Below, piece after piece: positions 9,543-17,462 of a DNA stretch of 64,000 nt (its first letter is position 1; each line of letters starts with the position of its first letter). A model generated the notes under the pieces. That model saw only the letters and a list, made by a program, of their open reading frames with translations. It did not search any database and was not told the origin of the DNA. Source of the DNA: an uncultured Roseovarius sp. (GTDB taxonomy: Bacteria; Pseudomonadota; Alphaproteobacteria; Rhodobacterales; Rhodobacteraceae); the NCBI GenBank assembly GCA_947497295.1, contig CANMFU010000001.1, positions 124,001 through 188,000 on the forward strand, read 5' to 3'. A program made the position numbers and the translations under genes.

Positions 9543-10981
9543 CCCGCCACCGGGTCAATCGGACCCAGCGGTCCGCCCACCGCCATCTCGACAAAGCGTG
9601 CGGCGGCCAGCAGCCCGGCCTCGCCGCGCGGCTTGCCGACCAGTTGCAATCCCACCGGCATCCCGCGCGGGCCCAGCCCCACCGGCACCGAGATCGCAGG
9701 CAAACCCGCCGTGGTGGCGAGGAAGGCAAAGCGCAGCCAGTCCATGTAGCCGTTCAGCGCAGTTCCGTCTATCTCGCGGACCCATTCCTCGGTCTGGGGA
9801 TGCGGCATGCAGCCGACCACGGGCAGGGCCAGCACGTCGAACCGGTCAAAGAAGGCGAGCATCGCGTTGAAGATCGTCGTGCGCCCGACCTCGGCTTCTG
9901 CCACGTCTTGGATTGTCAGGCCCTCGCCAAAACGGGTGTTCTCCTCCAACGTCGGCTTGAAATGCTGGCGCACCGCGGGGTCGATCGTCCGCGCTGCCGT
10001 GACCCAGCTGAGCCCGCGCAGGATATGATAGGTCCGCTCCAGTCCGGTAACATCGGGGCTGGCCTCCTCCACGGTCGCGCCGCCGCGCTCAAGCTGGGCC
10101 ATGGCGCCGCTCAGGTGGTCGCGCATTTCGGTATCAACAGGGCAAAGCCCGCCCAGATCGGGGGCAAAGCCGACGCGCAGCTTGCCATCCGCGCGGCGCA
10201 CGGCGTCCTGGAAAGGCAAATCTGGCGCGGGGTACGAGATCGGAAAGCGCGGCTCGAACCCCGCCATCGCGTCCAGAAACAGTGCACAATCGGTGACCGA
10301 GCGTGCCATCGGCCCCTGAACGCTTTCGATCATATACCCCGCCGCCAGTGATGCGCCGCCCGCGCGGCCCGGGGTGGGGCGCATCCCGACGATCCCGCAA
10401 TAAGCCGCAGGCGTGCGCAGCGATCCGCCGTGATCCGACCCGTGGCTAAGCCACACCTCGCCCGTGGCCAGCCCGGCCGCCGCCCCACCCGAGGAGCCGC
10501 CGGCGTTCATTTTTGTGTTCCAGGGATTGAACGTCGGGCCAAAGACCTCGTTAAACGTATTGGCACCGGCGCCCATTTCAGGCGTGTTGGTCTTGCCCAC
10601 CACCAGCGCGCCGCGCGCCTCCAGTCGCTGGACCAGCGGATCGCTGGCGCCCGGAATATGGTCGCTGAGCCCTTTGGTGCCATAGGTGGTGCGTACGCCG
10701 GCAACGGGCGTCAGATCCTTGATGCCAACCGGCAGCCCGGCCAGCCAGCCGGGCGCATCTCTGTCGCCGCCCTTTAAAGCCGAGATGGCCGCTCTCGCGC
10801 GGTCCCAGCAAGTGGTCGGCATCGCATTGATCTGCGGTTCGATCGTTTCGGTGCGGGCGCGTGCGGCATCCAGAAGATCCTGCGGGGAAATCTCGCCCTT
10901 GCGCAGAAGATCGACGACTTCATGCGCTTCACGCGCGCAGAGTTCCGGTCCGGTGAAAAGCTGTGATGCAGTTGGTGTCAT
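9539..10981 (-). CDS. Amidase signature family protein
   Basis: A 480-aa amide hydrolase of the amidase-signature superfamily (GatA-like fold). The Ser-cisSer-Lys triad is readable: K88 in GIKD, the cis-serine in NAGGSSGG (163/164) and the nucleophile S187 in SDHGGSLRTPA. The ATG at 10981 gives MTPTASQLFTG and is preceded by GGAG; a longer frame upstream has no family similarity. It is not gatA by context because no gatB or gatC is adjacent. It probably works with the neighbouring importer and deacylase on amide compounds. Confidence 0.88.
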   Translation of the reverse strand: MTPTASQLFTGPELCAREAHEVVDLLRKGEISPQDLLDAARARTETIEPQINAMPTTCWDRARAAISALKGGDRDAPGWLAGLPVGIKDLTPVAGVRTTYGTKGLSDHIPGASDPLVQRLEARGALVVGKTNTPEMGAGANTFNEVFGPTFNPWNTKMNAGGSSGGAAAGLATGEVWLSHGSDHGGSLRTPAAYCGIVGMRPTPGRAGGASLAAGYMIESVQGPMARSVTDCALFLDAMAGFEPRFPISYPAPDLPFQDAVRRADGKLRVGFAPDLGGLCPVDTEMRDHLSGAMAQLERGGATVEEASPDVTGLERTYHILRGLSWVTAARTIDPAVRQHFKPTLEENTRFGEGLTIQDVAEAEVGRTTIFNAMLAFFDRFDVLALPVVGCMPHPQTEEWVREIDGTALNGYMDWLRFAFLATTAGLPAISVPVGLGPRGMPVGLQLVGKPRGEAGLLAAARFVEMAVGGPLGPIDPVAG

Positions 10982-11297
10982 GGCCTGCTCCTGCTTGTCT
11001 GACCGCCATCGCGGCGCATGTGTGCAGATTAGTGAAGGAAGGTTGAAGGGCGCAAGCGCTGTAAGACGAAAGAGATTAGTCCGCCGCCAGACCAATGTAA
11101 TTCGCGCCATACTCGGCGCTGCTGGTCCAACAACCAACACGTGCAACGGAAATGTGCATGTCAGGAGTGCAGATGTTTACTTTAGTTATGAAATATGGTG
11201 CAGCTAGAGAGAGAAACTTTGAACTCTCTCTTCGACACGCTCCTGATCTGGGAAAAGCATCTCACACAACATGATCTTAGCGATCTGGGGTGTGGTG
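10982..11297. other. Intergenic left edge of the island
   Basis: No convincing gene is present. The left half is GC-rich and chromosome-like; from about 11150 the composition becomes AT-richer. The only clear structure is the inverted repeat at 11206-11231 just before mobC. The left boundary of the mobile element should lie here. Confidence 0.6.
11206..11231. repeat. Inverted repeat before mobC, candidate oriT (or diverged left att)
   Basis: AGAGAGAG and CTCTCTCT form perfect 8-bp arms around a 10-nt loop, about 70 bp upstream of mobC, where origins of transfer of MobC/relaxase systems often lie. The surrounding 41 bp (11196-11236), read on the minus strand, also share several blocks in order with the tRNA-Thr 3' end (GTCGA, GAGAGTTCAA, CTCTCT, CACCA). 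They could therefore instead be a decayed attachment site. Confidence 0.4.
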
Positions 11298-11726
11298 ATG
11301 AGCACTTCAGATAGAGGTAACAATAAGTTAGAAACATCGCAGCGCAGCAAGAAGCTGCCGACGTTCTCACTACGTCTGACGTTCGAAGAACGGGCGCGGC
11401 TGGAAGAACTGGCTGGAAGCGAGCCGCTGGGCACGTATATCAAGCGCCGAGTGTTCAACGGCAAAGGTGGCGGCGGTAAGCGTGCGCGCTCCCGTCAACG
11501 CCGTCCGATCAAGGATGAACAGAAGCTCGCACAAGTATTGGCGATGCTTGGTCAGTCCCGCATTGCCAACAATCTGAACCAACTCGCCAAGGCCGCGAAC
11601 CTCGGCACGTTGCCGATGATGCCCGATACTGAACGCGATATCCGCCGCGCCTGTGCCGATGTTGCATTGATGCGCCGCGAGCTGCTGCGTGCGCTTGGCC
11701 ATCGCACAGATAGCGAGCCGTCATGA
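11298..11726 (+). CDS. mobC: MobC-like relaxosome accessory protein
   Basis: A 142-aa basic protein with the MobC pattern: an N-terminal ribbon-helix-helix-like segment (FSLRLTFEERARLEELAG) and a C-terminal helix with SRIANNLNQLAKAAN, typical of plasmid mobilisation proteins. It helps the relaxase nick oriT. The ATG at 11298 was chosen because TGGGG lies upstream; an ATG nine codons earlier has no site. It overlaps the relaxase gene by four bases. Confidence 0.8.
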   Translation: MSTSDRGNNKLETSQRSKKLPTFSLRLTFEERARLEELAGSEPLGTYIKRRVFNGKGGGGKRARSRQRRPIKDEQKLAQVLAMLGQSRIANNLNQLAKAANLGTLPMMPDTERDIRRACADVALMRRELLRALGHRTDSEPS

Positions 11727-13144
11727 TCCTCAAAGGCTCACAGCGTGGCGGTGCAAAACAGCTCGGGCTTCACCTTCTGAAAACCGAAGAGAACGAGCAT
11801 GTCGAGTTGCACGATATTCGGGGGTTCATGTCCGAAGATGTTGTTGGCGCGCTTCGCGAAGCCGAAGCGGTCGCCAAGGGCACGAAGTGCCAGCAATATC
11901 TGTTCTCGGTGTCGCTAAACCCGCCCGAAACCGAAAACGTCCATATCCAGTCCTTCGAGCAAGCCCTTGCCGCCATTGAGGACAAGAACGGCCTGGACGG
12001 GCAACCGCGCGTGGTCGTCTTTCACGAAAAAGAAGGACGGCGGCATTGCCATGCGGTGTGGAGCCGGATCGATGCCGAGACGATGACCGCCAAGCCGATG
12101 TCGTTTTACAAGAACAAGCTGCGCGAAGTCTCGCGCCAGCTCTACCTTGAAAACGGCTGGCAGATGCCGCGCGGCCTGATCGATCCCAAGGATCGTGATC
12201 CGCGCAACTTTACCTTGGATGAATGGCAGCAAGCCAAGCGTTCGGGCCGCAATGCCGGTGATCTCAAGGAGTTGATCCAAGAGGCCTGGGCGACCTCGGA
12301 TTCGGGCGCAACCTTCTCCCACGCGCTTGAAGAACGCGGGCTGTATCTGGCGCGTGGTGATCGGCGCGGCCATGTCGCTGTGACGTTCGAAGGCGAAGTG
12401 ATTTCCATCGCGCGGGCGACGGGTATCAAGGCCAAAGACCTTAAAGCGCGGATTGGACAGCCCGACATCTTGCGAAGCGTCGAAGACACGCGCAAGCGGA
12501 TCGGTGAAGATATCCTGCCGCGTATCAAATCGCATATCGATGAGGCGCGCGCCAAAGCCGATCAATACAAAGCGGAGCTTGATGAGCGGCGACAAGAGCT
12601 GGCGCACGGCCACCGCGAAGAACGCGTCAAACTCGATGCGGGTCAAAAGGCCCGTGCGCAAACCGAGGCGCGGCAACGGGCCGAACGGCTGCGCACGGGC
12701 ATGAAGGGTCTTTGGGATCGCTTAATCGGACAACGCGCCAAGACCCAAAAGCAAAACGAAATGGAAGCCCTCTGGGCGCTGCGGCGTGATCAGGATCAGA
12801 GGCAGGCTGTTATCACGGCCCAGCTTCAAGAGCGTCAGACCCTCCAAGACGAAATCAGAGCCGCGCGGGCGCGGCATGCCCAGGCGCTGCGCGAGATTCA
12901 TTTTGATGCAACGAATTACCGTCTGATGCAGCGCGGCCAAGAGCCCAAAGCAAGGCCGTCCTTCGAGCAGACCCGTCCGCCATCGCCGCAACCGCTGAAA
13001 GATCAAAACAGGCATCGGTTGGATCAACTCCGCGCAAAAAATGCGGAGGACGCGCGTCACGAGGACCGGACGCAGGAGCGCTTGCGCCGCCTGCGTGAAA
13101 ACAAACACGACTCCCCCGATAAAGGGCCGGAGCCCGAACGCTAG
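11723..13144 (+). CDS. Relaxase/mobilisation nuclease (MobP/VirD2-like)
   Basis: A 473-aa relaxase. The N-terminal nuclease domain (about 1-200) contains the metal-binding histidine cluster H101 and H108-C-H110 (FHEKEGRRHCHAVW). The C-terminal half, about residues 255-440, is highly charged and predicted coiled coil, rich in E, R, Q and A. It would nick the transfer origin and pilot the DNA strand. The start overlaps mobC (ATGA), so the two are coupled. No coupling protein or secretion genes are nearby. Confidence 0.85.
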   Translation: MILKGSQRGGAKQLGLHLLKTEENEHVELHDIRGFMSEDVVGALREAEAVAKGTKCQQYLFSVSLNPPETENVHIQSFEQALAAIEDKNGLDGQPRVVVFHEKEGRRHCHAVWSRIDAETMTAKPMSFYKNKLREVSRQLYLENGWQMPRGLIDPKDRDPRNFTLDEWQQAKRSGRNAGDLKELIQEAWATSDSGATFSHALEERGLYLARGDRRGHVAVTFEGEVISIARATGIKAKDLKARIGQPDILRSVEDTRKRIGEDILPRIKSHIDEARAKADQYKAELDERRQELAHGHREERVKLDAGQKARAQTEARQRAERLRTGMKGLWDRLIGQRAKTQKQNEMEALWALRRDQDQRQAVITAQLQERQTLQDEIRAARARHAQALREIHFDATNYRLMQRGQEPKARPSFEQTRPPSPQPLKDQNRHRLDQLRAKNAEDARHEDRTQERLRRLRENKHDSPDKGPEPER

Positions 13145-13201
13145 ATTGACAATCCTTGGGTGCAGACCGCAAAGTTGATCTTGATACTGAGAGAAACATC
13201 G

Positions 13202-13228
13202 CAGCCTAAGAGTTACTTAGGCTGTCTT
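13202..13228. terminator. Hairpin between convergent relaxase and exported-protein genes
   Basis: A perfect 9-bp stem CAGCCTAAG / CTTAGGCTG with loop AGTTA is followed by TCTT. It lies between two genes that converge, so it may stop transcription from either side. The U-tract is weak. Confidence 0.5.
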
Positions 13229-13241
13229 GGGATCGCTTAGG

Positions 13242-13772
13242 TTATTCGTCTGGATTGGGGGATAGACCGCTGGCCGCATCAGCCGGCGCTTGTACCGTTT
13301 GTGAATACAGTCTTAGGCTCTCGGCCACCGACGGAATTGCATCGGATGCTTGTTGAAGGTCAAGGTCAATCACACCATCAGTTGCACCGAAAATGTTATC
13401 ACCATAATAGTAGGTCAGGCCCGTCGCACGAGCATTTAGATTTACCCTTGAAAACGCCTCGGCGGTGATACCGTGGCTCGCAAATGCCTGCTCAAAATGC
13501 GCCTCGACCTTGGCAATCACCTCATCTGTGTTCGGCATGGACTGAATATCTTCACCGATATGGAACAGTATCGCGACACTGTTGTTCTCGCGCGCGTAAG
13601 CGCCAGCAGCGAAGCGAGCTTCGTTGAACTCGGCGATCTCTTGCTCATGGGTCATCGCGGTCGGCGTTGCATCCTGCGCCATCGCCGTCATAGGCGTGAG
13701 TGCAGTCAAACCTGCGAGACCCGCGCCAAGGGCGCGTCCCGCGAATGATTTTTTGAGTGCTCCGAGAGGCAT
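13242..13772 (-). CDS. Exported protein of unknown function
   Basis: A 176-aa protein starting MPLGALKKSFAGRALGAG. The ATG at 13772 is fixed by AAGGAG nine bases upstream. Residues 1-32 form a signal peptide ending TAMAQD, with a probable cut after AMA. The mature part is acidic and helical (EEVIAKVEAHFEQAFASHG-like) and lacks cysteines. I do not recognise the family. It sits alone between the relaxase and a non-coding region of the island. Possible roles such as entry exclusion or envelope modification are speculation. Confidence 0.7.
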   Translation of the reverse strand: MPLGALKKSFAGRALGAGLAGLTALTPMTAMAQDATPTAMTHEQEIAEFNEARFAAGAYARENNSVAILFHIGEDIQSMPNTDEVIAKVEAHFEQAFASHGITAEAFSRVNLNARATGLTYYYGDNIFGATDGVIDLDLQQASDAIPSVAESLRLYSQTVQAPADAASGLSPNPDE

Positions 13773-14289
13773 AAGCCTTGCTCCTTCTTCGTTGGCGGGC
13801 AAAGCATGAACGGTTTGCATCCAGTTGAAAAAAACACAATTCACAGAGCCATTTTTGACCCCGACACGTCGCACCTCTGCCCGTTAAAATTAATATAAAT
13901 CAGCGCATTAACTTCTAAGCGCAACGTACAACAAAATTTACGCTCCTTGCAAGAAAAACGGTTTCTCTCTATCTGGCAACGATGTCTAACTCGTCTGGCA
14001 CCATGGCCGTGCCAAACGCCTCCGCGAGCGCCGGACCTTATGCGTGTCGCCACTTCACCTTCGATAAAACCGCTAGGCTCTGAACAAGATCGCGCCGCAC
14101 TGAGCGCGCGGGCGCGTACCCATCGGCATGAAAGCTTGGTGCCGTTCGATCCGAGCCAGTATCAACCGTCGCGGGTATCACCCCCCGTCAAACCGGTGGC
14201 GGCATGCTTCAAGCGCTTCTCTCCAACTGATCCAAGAGAGACTATCCCGATCCATCAGGGCCTTCACTGGGCCATGGATGATGTGTGCG

Positions 14290-14305
14290 AGGGCCGAAAG
14301 GCCCT
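14290..14305. repeat. GAAA-tetraloop hairpin upstream of small island ORF
   Basis: AGGGCC and GGCCCT pair perfectly around a GAAA loop. It is the first of three GNRA-capped hairpins in this part of the island. Confidence 0.6.
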
Positions 14306-14318
14306 GAGCGGTTCGGGG

Positions 14319-14338
14319 CCTCCTTGACACACAGGAGG
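14319..14338 (+). promoter_or_regulatory. Hairpin that masks a ribosome-binding site
   Basis: CCTCCT and AGGAGG form a perfect 6-bp stem around TGACACAC. The AGGAGG strand is the Shine-Dalgarno sequence of the small ORF that starts six bases later. Translation would be low unless the stem opens, so this may be a control element. Confidence 0.5.
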
Positions 14339-14344
14339 ATAGCG

Positions 14345-14524
14345 ATGAAACTCGTCTCACGATTTGAAGCGGCATCCTGCAGTACGGCAGAACTGCACGG
14401 CCTCTTGGCCAAAGCATTCAACGCCTTTTGCGTAGCGCCGCGCAGTAGCGCGGAGCGCCATGATGCTCTTCAGAGCATGCACAATATCGAAGATGAACTG
14501 GCGACACGCTCGCCAGGTCTCTAA
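14345..14524 (+). CDS. Small island protein of unknown function
   Basis: A 59-aa protein, MKLVSRFEAAS onward, with a strong AGGAGG site. It is rich in alanine and predicted helical (AELHGLLAKAFNAF, then SMHNIEDELATR). Proteins that look like this occur beside mobilisation genes of alphaproteobacterial plasmids and islands. I know of no function. It is flanked by GNRA hairpins on both sides. Confidence 0.6.
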   Translation: MKLVSRFEAASCSTAELHGLLAKAFNAFCVAPRSSAERHDALQSMHNIEDELATRSPGL

Positions 14525-14531
14525 CGGGCTC

Positions 14532-14555
14532 GCGGCTGGCCGAAAGGTCAGCCGC
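14532..14555. repeat. Left GNRA hairpin flanking the HEPN gene
   Basis: GCGGCTGGCC and GGTCAGCCGC pair over 10 bp (one G-T) around GAAA. The arms are nearly identical to those of the hairpin at 16095 on the other side of the HEPN gene. Confidence 0.65.
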
Positions 14556-14605
14556 TACCTTTCTTCCTACTTCTACAGCACAGTCCTTCATGCTAGCTTC
14601 AAGAA

Positions 14606-16069
14606 ATGGATATTTATCAAGAACTTGGTTTCGAGGTTGACGCAGCAATTGATGACCGGAATGTCGGTGGTATTGAGGGCGTTCTCTCGAAGATCGAGGC
14701 GCTTCTGAGTGACACGCATCCAGAAGACCCCACGCTACTTTATTTTCGGGCAAACTGCTTTGCCGGATTGAGACAAATTATTCGTACAGAAGAGGCGGAC
14801 CTATTCGACTGGAACCAGCCCGAACTGAGTCAGGAAATTCTGTCGCTCCGGCGTTCAATCCGAAGCGACGAATTTTCCAACCTGGATAGGATACGCAGGT
14901 GCCAAATCCTTACAAATCTCGGAAATGCTCTTAGCACAGTTGGCCGACCAATTGATGCAATCGCTGCTTGGGATGAAGCGCTTCGGCTTGAGCCGAGATT
15001 TGCCATGGCGAGCGCCAATCGTGCCTATGGAATTCTAAGTTACAACTCTGCGCTATACGACGCAGGACATCAATGCATATTCTTTATGGTTGCTGCGGAT
15101 AGCTTCAGGATGGCGCTGGATGATAACGCTGTTTTTGACAGCGATCATCCAAGCGATATTAAAGAGCAGTTTAGCGCCAAACTCGAAGAAGTTGAACAGT
15201 ATATGGACGTTCAATGTAAGCTTGACGACTTTAATCCCTATGGCTTCGAGCTTGGTAAGTGCGATGAAGCTATCGCGCTAAATCGATGGAGGCTTGAAAA
15301 TCGTCTGTTCCTGAACCCGTTGAACGATCTGGCGGCGTGGCCTGTTGCTGCTCAAGACGTTTTCCATCTTCCAAATCACACCTATGAGTTTGATGAACGC
15401 CCTGTTTATCCTCAATACTTCGACCTTATGAAGCAAGAATATGTTGCCGCATGTGTCCTTCTTTACGAGAGTTTGGACGATCAAGAAACGCACCTAGCTG
15501 ATCGTACGCTGCTGACTTATGAACACGCAGACTACTCAGTCACCAGCGTTCAGATTGAGAAGCGCAAGACTGCCTTTAGGATGGCCTATTCTATCTTGGA
15601 CAAATGCGCAGTCTTTATAAACGCTTACTTCGCGCTGGGTCATAACCCAAAGAGTACGAGAACATCATTCAGAAATATTTGGTTTGACGGCAAGAAAGGG
15701 GCTCTACATAGAAATTTGCCTGAAGGTAACTGGCGCCTTCGCGGCCTATACGCAATTTCGTTAGACCTCTATGATCCTCATTTTAAAGAGACATCCTCTC
15801 CGCTAGCATTGACGGCACACGACGCTCGTAATGCCGCCGAACATCGTTTTCTATCGGTTCATGAGTTCCTCGGGCCAATTGATCCTGATGAATGTCTTGA
15901 GCGCGTAACAATACATGAATTGGACGAGCTTGCCATGCAGGGCCTGAAGCTCGCGCGCGCGGCCATGATGGGATTATCATTGGCTGTCCATCACCACGAA
16001 TGGTTCCTGAAGCAGTCATCTGGCGACAAATTGATGATGCCTATTATGGCGGTGCCGAAAGAGCGCTAG
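14606..16069 (+). CDS. LA2681-type HEPN protein with TPR-like region
   Basis: A 487-aa protein. The C-terminal part (about 340-470) carries the HEPN ribonuclease motif R-x4-H as R408-N-A-A-E-H413, in a context (TAHDARNAAEHRFLSVHE) that I recognise as the LA2681-like HEPN family. An N-terminal helical repeat region, about 95-140 (LTNLGNALSTVGRPIDAIAA), resembles TPRs and may sense a partner. HEPN proteins of this type are commonly RNases in abortive-infection or toxin systems. It appears alone, without an obvious antitoxin, and its base composition is lower in GC than the backbone. The ribosome site is weak. Function in defence is inferred. Confidence 0.75.
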   Translation: MDIYQELGFEVDAAIDDRNVGGIEGVLSKIEALLSDTHPEDPTLLYFRANCFAGLRQIIRTEEADLFDWNQPELSQEILSLRRSIRSDEFSNLDRIRRCQILTNLGNALSTVGRPIDAIAAWDEALRLEPRFAMASANRAYGILSYNSALYDAGHQCIFFMVAADSFRMALDDNAVFDSDHPSDIKEQFSAKLEEVEQYMDVQCKLDDFNPYGFELGKCDEAIALNRWRLENRLFLNPLNDLAAWPVAAQDVFHLPNHTYEFDERPVYPQYFDLMKQEYVAACVLLYESLDDQETHLADRTLLTYEHADYSVTSVQIEKRKTAFRMAYSILDKCAVFINAYFALGHNPKSTRTSFRNIWFDGKKGALHRNLPEGNWRLRGLYAISLDLYDPHFKETSSPLALTAHDARNAAEHRFLSVHEFLGPIDPDECLERVTIHELDELAMQGLKLARAAMMGLSLAVHHHEWFLKQSSGDKLMMPIMAVPKER

Positions 16070-16094
16070 GTTTCATATTCGGTGTCAGTGACTG

Positions 16095-16116
16095 CGGCTG
16101 GCCGTGAGGCCAGCCG
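16095..16116. repeat. Right GNRA hairpin flanking the HEPN gene
   Basis: CGGCTGGCC and GGCCAGCCG pair perfectly over 9 bp around GTGA. The arms match the 14532 hairpin at all but one base, in the same orientation, so together they bracket the HEPN gene. Confidence 0.65.
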
Positions 16117-16141
16117 AAAATTTGCCTGCGTTGGAGCCGCC

Positions 16142-17050
16142 TTAAGCGGCGACTCCTTCCTTTTCCTCAGTCTCGATCACCGGCTGACATCCGTGCAGGA
16201 AATCGGCGGCACGCTGGGCATGTGCAGCGGCGCTGAAAATCGCGCGCTTGTCGTCCTTCAACACCTTTAGCCAGCTTTGAATATAGGCGGCATGATCCGT
16301 GCCCAGCTCAGGTGTCAGTTCCAGATCGGCGCAGAGGAATGCCGCGCCAAGCTCGGCGACAAGCTCTTCGCGGGCATAGCCTTCATCGCCCCAACGCTTG
16401 CGCCCAAATTCCCGATCAAGGCGGCGCTTGTGCTTGGTCCAGTGGGTCAGCTCATGGGCAAGGGTCGCATAGTAGGCTTCGGGACTTCGGAAGCTCTCAA
16501 AGATCGGCATCTGCACGTGATCGCTGCCACCTGCATAGTGGGCGTTGTTCCCGCCATGGCGAATATCCGCGCCGATATGCCCGAAAAACTTTTCGGCGTG
16601 ATCGATGCGCGTGGCAGGATCAATCACAGGCTCGGGCTTGGCATAGTAGTGCTCGGGCAAGCCTTCGATCTGCTCGACATTGAACACGCTGTATCCCTTC
16701 ATGAAGGGGATTTTGCGCTCTTCCTCGCTGCCGTCGTCCCGCTCTTCGGTCTTGGTGATGGTGTTGGCGTAAACCACCAGATTGCCGCGCTCGCCCTTTT
16801 TCACATGCGCGCCCAGCTCCTTGGCCTGTTTGAATGTCATCCAGAACGGCGAGAGATAGCCCGACTCCACCGCCGCGCCCCAAAGCATCAGGATATTGAT
16901 GCCGTTATAGGGCACGCTGTTGTGCCGCAGGGGCTTGGTAATCTTGCCTTCAAGGTTGCCGCTGCTCCACGGCTTGAGCCATGTCAGTTCGCCTTGTTTA
17001 AGATCGGCAATGATCTTGTTGGTCACTCTTTCATAAATATCGGTTTTCAT
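16142..17050 (-). CDS. ardC: ArdC-like antirestriction protein with zinc-peptidase domain
   Basis: A 302-aa protein with an N-terminal single-strand-DNA-binding domain (about 1-125, MKTDIYERVTNKIIADLKQG) and a C-terminal zincin domain. That domain has the HELTH metal site at 199-203 and a further glutamate in the REELVAELGAAF segment. ArdC proteins protect incoming conjugative DNA from host restriction. The ATG at 17050 follows AAAGGGGA; the frame runs further upstream through non-coding hairpin DNA, which I excluded. The gene is read leftward from a hairpin-dense region. Confidence 0.87.
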   Translation of the reverse strand: MKTDIYERVTNKIIADLKQGELTWLKPWSSGNLEGKITKPLRHNSVPYNGINILMLWGAAVESGYLSPFWMTFKQAKELGAHVKKGERGNLVVYANTITKTEERDDGSEEERKIPFMKGYSVFNVEQIEGLPEHYYAKPEPVIDPATRIDHAEKFFGHIGADIRHGGNNAHYAGGSDHVQMPIFESFRSPEAYYATLAHELTHWTKHKRRLDREFGRKRWGDEGYAREELVAELGAAFLCADLELTPELGTDHAAYIQSWLKVLKDDKRAIFSAAAHAQRAADFLHGCQPVIETEEKEGVAA

Positions 17051-17462
17051 CTGTTTCCCCTTTCCTCGGGTAGTCGGTTGCGCATGCAACCGGACTAGGC
17101 CCGCGCCAATGAGCGGGGGGAGACCGTCACAGACCGCAGACAGCGGAGGGGGATCGCCCGCCCTGCACAAACGAAGTGCGGAAGGACGGGGAGACCGCTG
17201 GTTTGCGCCCGAAGCCATAGCGAAGGGCTTGGTCTTGACGGAGGACGGGCCTGCAAGGCCCCAATCAAAGGAAAAAGTGTCAGCCGTTCACGGCTGGCGA
17301 TAGCTGCGCAAGGGATGGAAGCCGCATGGCCGAGACCGCCAAAGGCGGACTCGGTTTACGAGAGCCTGATCTGAAGGATGCGCACAAAAACTGTGATGCG
17401 ACTAAGTCTGTCAGCCTTGCAGCGGTGAAGCATTGGGAAATTCTAGATAAGGTCGGTACAGG
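17051..17462. other. Hairpin-dense leader region upstream of ardC
   Basis: This 412-bp GC-rich stretch holds no credible gene. It contains many short perfect hairpins: CCGC/GCGG at 17147, AAGCC/GGCTT at 17212, GGGCC/GGCCC at 17247, CAGCCG/CGGCTG at 17281, and CGAG-CCGCC/GGCGG-CTCG near 17331. The word AGGGATGGAA at 17311 recurs in the second structured region as AGGGATGCAA. The last 100 bp near the UDG-like gene are plain. It could be an untranslated leader, a single-strand-DNA promoter for ardC, or a recombination region. Confidence 0.5.

Larger units (their letters stand above)
13773..14344. other. Non-coding stretch with AT-rich part and two hairpins
   Basis: This 572-bp stretch lies between the divergent exported-protein gene and a small ORF. 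Positions 13830-13960 are AT-rich and probably hold the exported-protein promoter. The remainder is GC-rich and contains the GNRA hairpin at 14290 and the ribosome-site hairpin at 14319. Short open frames exist on both strands but lack start sites or recognisable composition. Confidence 0.5.

Noticed and set aside
8020-9729. 569-codon open frame antisense to the deacylase
   Set aside because: Crosses well-defined genes on the other strand and has no recognisable domain.
13947-14327. 126-codon frame in the gap before the small island ORF
   Set aside because: Only a TTG start, no ribosome site, Pro/Arg-rich unstructured translation, and it runs through the GNRA hairpin.
14178-14417. Minus-strand 79-codon frame over the small island ORF
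   Set aside because: No ribosome site; covers the start of a better plus-strand gene and its hairpins.
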